Origin: Nostoc sp. ATCC 43529
Lineage (GTDB): Bacteria; Cyanobacteriota; Cyanobacteriia; Cyanobacteriales; Nostocaceae
Assembly: GCA_003326205.1 (NCBI GenBank)
Contig: LWTK01000084.1
Location: 62,001-126,000, forward strand
Length of the DNA: 64,000 bases
Reading direction: 5' to 3'
A model generated the notes under the pieces. It searched no databases, was not told where the DNA came from, and saw nothing but the letters and a program-made list of their open reading frames with translations. How positions within the stretch are numbered: the first letter of the stretch is position 1; each line of letters starts with the position of its first letter. Shown piece by piece: positions 59,951-64,000 of the stretch. Both the position numbers and the translations under genes were made by a program.

Positions 59951-62900
59951 ATGCCAAATCAAAATATTATTTTTATCGATCGAGCAGTTATCGACTATGA
60001 AAACTTGATTGCTGGCATTCAACCAGGGACTAGTGTAGTAATCCTTGACTCAAATAAAGATGGGGTAGAACAAATCACTCAAGCCTTACAAGGTGAAGAA
60101 TATCAATCAGTTCAAATTATCTCCCACGGCAGCGCAGGAAGTTTGCAACTAGGGGCAACTCAACTCAATGCCAACAATTTGAACTTCTACAGCAATCAAT
60201 TACAACAGTGGAGAACTTATTTAACACAAGATGCTGACATTCTGCTCTACGGTTGCAATGTAGCATCTGGAGATCGAAGTTTTTTGCAACTTTTGAGCCA
60301 AATCACAGGGGCAGATGTGGCAGCTTCTGATGACATCACTGGTAGTGCCGAGTTTGGCGGTGACTGGGATTTAGAAGTGAAGGTTGGTTCCATTGAGTCA
60401 GATTTAGCCTTGACGCCAGAAGTAAGGATGGCTTACAGCTCAATTTTACCCTTATCATTTGCAGCTGCCAGCAACTTTGATGTCGGAAGCGATGCCCGTT
60501 CCGTAACAGTGGGGGACTTCAATAATGACGGCAACTCTGATTTGGCAGTAGCTAACTATAGCTTGGACAAAGTTTCAGTGTTGTTGGGTGATGGTAGTGG
60601 TGGTTTTGGATCTGCCACAAGCTTTAGTGTGGGAAGTAGTCCCATTTCCGTGACAGTGGGAGACTTTAACAAAGACGGTAACTCTGATTTAGCAGTAGCT
60701 AACTATGGCTTGGACAAAGTTTCGCTGTTGTTGGGTGATGGGAATGGCGGTTTTGGGGCTGCCACAAGCTTTAGTGTTGGAAAATATCCTTATTCCGTGA
60801 CAGTGGGAGACTTTAACAAAGACGGCAACTTGGACTTAGCGGTGGCTAACTCTGGCTCGAACAACATTTCAGTGTTGTTTGGTAATGGCAGTGGTCGTTT
60901 CAATATTGCTGCTAGTTTCATTGTGGGAAGCAATCCTTATTCGGTGACAGTAGGAGACTTCAACAATGACAACAACTCTGATTTAGCAGTGGCTAACTAT
61001 GGTTCCAACAACATTTCAGTATTGTTGGGCAATGGGGCTGGTAGCTTTGGGGCTGCTAGCAATTTTGGCGTGGGAAACAACCCCTATTCCGTAACAGTAG
61101 GGGACTTTAACAATGACGACAACTCTGATTTAGCAGTGGCTAACTATGGCTCTAACACAATTTCAGTATTGTTGGGCAATGGTAGCGGTGGCTTTGGGGC
61201 TGCCAATAATTTTACCGTAGGAAGTAATCCTGCTTCGGTGATAGTAGAGGACTTCGACAAAGACGGCAACTTGGACTTAGCGGTGGCTAACTCCGGCTCC
61301 GACAAAGTTTCAGTGCTGTTGGGCAATGGCAGTGGTGGTTTTGGAACTGCCAAAAACTTTGACGTGGGAAGTAATCCCACTTCCCTAGCAGTGGCAGACT
61401 TTGACAAAGACAACGACTTGGACTTAGTAACAGCTAATTCAGGCTCCAGTAACGTTTCAGTGCCACTGAATACTAGCGCACCCGTAAAAGTTAACTTTGG
61501 TGCTGCTACTTATAACACTACAGAAGGTAGTGCTGTTACTGAGGTAATTATTACCGTTACTTTAGACGTGACTCCCGACACTGAAGTTACAGTTCCCATT
61601 GTCATCAACAACAGTAGCACTGCTAGCAGTGGCAACGATTACATATTTTCACCCAATAGTCTTATTTTTAGCGCAGGGGCAGCAGGTTCAAATTTAACCC
61701 AGACAATAATTGTCCCCATTCAACCAGACGATTTACCAGAGAATACGGAAACCCTTGTACTCGATTTTGGTACAATTACGGGGGCTGTTGCCGGGGCGAT
61801 CGCTCAGACTACTATAAATATTGCTGCTAATGATGCGATTGAATACGGAATTTCCACCACCACCCCAACTTTAACTGAAGGTAATAGCGGCACTCAATCT
61901 GTTACCTTTACCGTCACTCGCAGTGGTGGTATTGGCGCGGCGAGTACGGTAGATTATGCCTTCAGCGGTACAGCAGTTTTAGGCAGTGACTATAACAATA
62001 TTCAAGTTACAAATGGCGGAAACGCTTCATCGGGGACTTTAAACTTTGGAATTGGGGAAACAACAAAGACGATTAAAGTCGATGTTTTGGGTGAGTATGC
62101 AGTTGAACTTGATGAAAATATTATTGTTACTCTCAGCAATCCCAATCTCACAAATGCGCCGGAAAGTTCCACAATTACTACCAGTTCTGCTCAAGTAAAC
62201 ATCGTTACTGATGATTTCGCCGTCCCGACACTGATTAACGAAATTCTATTTGACCCTCCTAGTACAGATACCTCAAAAGAATATATCGAACTGCGTGGTA
62301 CTCTCGCTGCAACTCTACCAGCTGGAACTTATTTAGTTGCCATTGAGGGTGATTCTACTACTAACCCTGGTGCTGTTCAAGATATTTTTGATTTGTCTGG
62401 TAAGCAGTTTGGTACTAATGGGTTGCTAGTTCTTCTGCAAAAAGGTAATAGTTATACAGTCAACCCGAATGCTAGCGTATTTACTAATACTGGAACTGGA
62501 ACTGGATGGGGGAATGGAGCCTCAAGTTCACTCGGTCACACTGGTGGTGCAACAGATATCGAAAATGGGTCTGTTAGCTTTTTGTTAATTCAAACTAATA
62601 CTGCACCCACCTTGAGCAATGATATTGACTCGGATAACAATGGTATTGCTGATGGTGATACTTACTCAAATTGGACTGTGCTGGATTCAGTTGGGATTCT
62701 AGATGGAGGAACCACAGACAAAGCATACAGCTCGATTGTATTTAGAAAGGGTTCTGTCGGTTCAGTTCCAACGAATGCTACAGTCGTCAACACCTCATTT
62801 ATCGCCGGATATGTAGGGCGTTCAGGTAATACCACTGGTTCAACAGCCTCGGATTGGGTGGCAAGTGTAATCACTGGGACAGCACCGAATCTGACATTAA

Positions 62901-64000
62901 ATACTGCTGCTAACACATCACCTGGAAGCTTTGCTAGCCAACCACTAAATCATATAGGGAGTGCTAACTTTGCTCCTGTTGCTAATGTAAATTACGCTAT
63001 TTCAACTGATAAGCCAACTGTGACTGAAGGTAATAGTGGTACGCAAACTGTGACTTTCACTGTTACTCGTAGTGGTGATACTAGCATTGCTACTAGTGTA
63101 AATTATGCTTTCGATGGCACAGCAACTTTTAACAGCGATTACAAAACTATTAAAGTTGCAGGTGTCACAGCTAGTTCGTCTGGGATTGTAAAATTCGCCG
63201 CTGGGGAAACAACAAAGACTATTACATTAAATGTTGTGGGCGAAAAGGTCACTGAAGTTGACGAAACCATTAATCTGAATTTGAGTTACCCCAACCAAAC
63301 AGTTGCGATCGCACCAGGCACAGTTACCATAGTTAACGATGACATCCAACCCACCATTTCCATCGTAGATAAAAGCGGTAAGGAAGACAGCGGCAATCTT
63401 GTTTTTACCGTCAAACTCTCTAATATTAGTAGCGACGTAATTACAGTCGATTACAACACTAGTAATGATAGTGCGATCGCCAACGCTGATTATACCCCAG
63501 TTACTGGAACCCTGACTTTCAACCCTGGAGTTACTACTCAAACAATCACTGTACCCATTCTCAACGATTCTTTTGACGAAGCCAGCGAGCGCTTTTTTGT
63601 CAATCTCACGAATGCCACTAATGCCACCATTGCTGATAACCAAGCTAATGCGACTATTACTGACGACGATATAGCGGGTTTCAGTATATTACCCGTTAAT
63701 GGACTAGTAACTAACGAAGCTGGTGCTACAGCTAACTTCACTATTCAACTCACTAGCCAACCGACTGTTGATGTCACCTTAAGTTTGAGTAGTTCCAATG
63801 TCAATGAAGGTACTGTTTCAGTTTCTAGTGTTACCTTTAGTGCAGCTAACTGGAACATAGCCCAAACCATCACGGTTACAGGTATTAACGATGGCGTTGC
63901 AGATGACAATATTGCTTACCAAATCATTACTAGCGCAGCAGTTAGTAGTGATGCCAAATATAATAATCTCAACCCTGGCGATATTGATGTCGTTAACATT
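59951..64000 (+). CDS. Giant DUF4347 / FG-GAP / Calx-beta surface protein (3' end outside window)
   Basis: 1350 residues are present and the frame is still open at the window end. Domains in order: DUF4347 (1-165: IIFIDRAVIDYENLIAGIQP, IISHGSAGSLQLG, DILLYGCNVASG, GGDWDLEV), seven FG-GAP/VCBS repeats of 49 residues (about 171-506: VGDFNNDGNSDLAVANY, with Ca-binding Asp/Asn), two Calx-beta domains (about 512-755), an LTD-like domain (about 756-1003: LINEILFDPPSTDTSKEYIE), two more Calx-beta domains (about 1013-1240: FTVTRSGDTSIATSVNYAF), and a further beta repeat (TNEAGATANFTIQLTSQPTV). AGAGGA lies eight bases before ATG 59951. There is no N-terminal signal peptide; such proteins are thought to leave by type I secretion through a C-terminal signal beyond the window. 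Likely a calcium-dependent adhesin or matrix protein. Confidence 0.85.
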   Translation, partial: MPNQNIIFIDRAVIDYENLIAGIQPGTSVVILDSNKDGVEQITQALQGEEYQSVQIISHGSAGSLQLGATQLNANNLNFYSNQLQQWRTYLTQDADILLYGCNVASGDRSFLQLLSQITGADVAASDDITGSAEFGGDWDLEVKVGSIESDLALTPEVRMAYSSILPLSFAAASNFDVGSDARSVTVGDFNNDGNSDLAVANYSLDKVSVLLGDGSGGFGSATSFSVGSSPISVTVGDFNKDGNSDLAVANYGLDKVSLLLGDGNGGFGAATSFSVGKYPYSVTVGDFNKDGNLDLAVANSGSNNISVLFGNGSGRFNIAASFIVGSNPYSVTVGDFNNDNNSDLAVANYGSNNISVLLGNGAGSFGAASNFGVGNNPYSVTVGDFNNDDNSDLAVANYGSNTISVLLGNGSGGFGAANNFTVGSNPASVIVEDFDKDGNLDLAVANSGSDKVSVLLGNGSGGFGTAKNFDVGSNPTSLAVADFDKDNDLDLVTANSGSSNVSVPLNTSAPVKVNFGAATYNTTEGSAVTEVIITVTLDVTPDTEVTVPIVINNSSTASSGNDYIFSPNSLIFSAGAAGSNLTQTIIVPIQPDDLPENTETLVLDFGTITGAVAGAIAQTTINIAANDAIEYGISTTTPTLTEGNSGTQSVTFTVTRSGGIGAASTVDYAFSGTAVLGSDYNNIQVTNGGNASSGTLNFGIGETTKTIKVDVLGEYAVELDENIIVTLSNPNLTNAPESSTITTSSAQVNIVTDDFAVPTLINEILFDPPSTDTSKEYIELRGTLAATLPAGTYLVAIEGDSTTNPGAVQDIFDLSGKQFGTNGLLVLLQKGNSYTVNPNASVFTNTGTGTGWGNGASSSLGHTGGATDIENGSVSFLLIQTNTAPTLSNDIDSDNNGIADGDTYSNWTVLDSVGILDGGTTDKAYSSIVFRKGSVGSVPTNATVVNTSFIAGYVGRSGNTTGSTASDWVASVITGTAPNLTLNTAANTSPGSFASQPLNHIGSANFAPVANVNYAISTDKPTVTEGNSGTQTVTFTVTRSGDTSIATSVNYAFDGTATFNSDYKTIKVAGVTASSSGIVKFAAGETTKTITLNVVGEKVTEVDETINLNLSYPNQTVAIAPGTVTIVNDDIQPTISIVDKSGKEDSGNLVFTVKLSNISSDVITVDYNTSNDSAIANADYTPVTGTLTFNPGVTTQTITVPILNDSFDEASERFFVNLTNATNATIADNQANATITDDDIAGFSILPVNGLVTNEAGATANFTIQLTSQPTVDVTLSLSSSNVNEGTVSVSSVTFSAANWNIAQTITVTGINDGVADDNIAYQIITSAAVSSDAKYNNLNPGDIDVVNI

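Noticed and set aside
61144..63741. Minus-strand ORFs of 67-138 residues
   Set aside because: They lie opposite the long plus-strand DUF4347/FG-GAP/Calx-beta gene, which is open to the window end with recognisable domains.
1..64000. tRNA, rRNA or known riboswitch genes
   Set aside because: I looked through the spacers longer than 300 bp and saw no cloverleaf or known conserved core. A covariance-model scan would be needed to exclude small RNAs.

Overview
The window looks like chromosomal DNA of a filamentous, heterocyst-type cyanobacterium (Nostocales: Nostoc/Calothrix/Tolypothrix-like). Reasons seen in the sequence: very frequent HIP1 octamers (GCGATCGC), heptameric STRR-type tandem repeats between genes, many multi-domain PAS/GAF histidine kinases, a desC-desA-desB acyl-lipid desaturase cluster, a BciB-type 8-vinyl reductase, a probable Psb35, a prohibitin, pentapeptide-repeat and WD40 proteins, and a giant DUF4347/FG-GAP/Calx-beta protein. 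No rRNA, tRNA, CRISPR array or intact transposase gene was recognised.

Layout. 1-2.8 kb: aldehyde dehydrogenase tail, class III aminotransferase and a DUF1338 (HglS-like) oxygenase, together suggesting lysine/2-aminoadipate breakdown. 2.8-4.4 kb: a 21-bp hairpin tandem repeat and a frameshifted, partly duplicated Rpn-family nuclease gene. 4.5-12 kb: four signalling genes on the minus strand that share swapped modules. 12.9-15.6 kb: a SpoIIM-like protein divergent from two membrane proteins, one of them RDD. 15.9-20.7 kb: a 1616-residue hybrid kinase whose first receiver has lost its phosphoacceptor. 21.4-25 kb: prohibitin, ADP-ribosylglycohydrolase, Nudix hydrolase, folK. 25.4-32 kb: class A PBP, Psb35-like protein, TerB-like protein, RsmB, neutral invertase. 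32.6-36 kb: a compact accessory island of two glycine-zipper mini-proteins, an HNH nuclease, a glycine-zipper/WD40/J-domain protein and a HicAB pair. 36-44.6 kb: bciB, ABC exporter, GxxExxY protein, methionine gamma-lyase-like enzyme and desC-desA-desB. 45-48.7 kb: LabA-like NYN protein, an OmpR-type two-component pair and two small membrane proteins. 49-53.4 kb: a DUF1517-TIR fusion, a lipoprotein, a stand-alone DUF1517 protein and a pentapeptide protein. 53.4-58.8 kb: arogenate dehydrogenase, a disordered small protein, a kinase/NarL regulator pair and a cytoplasmic alpha-amylase. 58.8-64 kb: a repeat-rich spacer with a DUF4347 remnant, then the start of a giant DUF4347 protein that runs off the window.

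The most notable points are: (i) intergenic-type GC-rich repeats sitting in frame inside conserved genes (a histidine kinase and RsmB, read in the same frame and giving similar peptides, plus a second repeat family in the same kinase-domain loop of the giant hybrid kinase), reminiscent of protein-coding palindromic elements; (ii) the glycine-zipper/HNH/WD40-J cluster, in which a 69-residue peptide is almost a free-standing copy of the N-terminus of the WD40-J protein, a candidate undescribed membrane-linked defence or stress system; (iii) the DUF1517-TIR fusion beside its TIR-less paralogue; (iv) the 21-bp repeat whose hairpin arms show compensatory changes. Functions are inferred from motifs read by eye; no database search was run.
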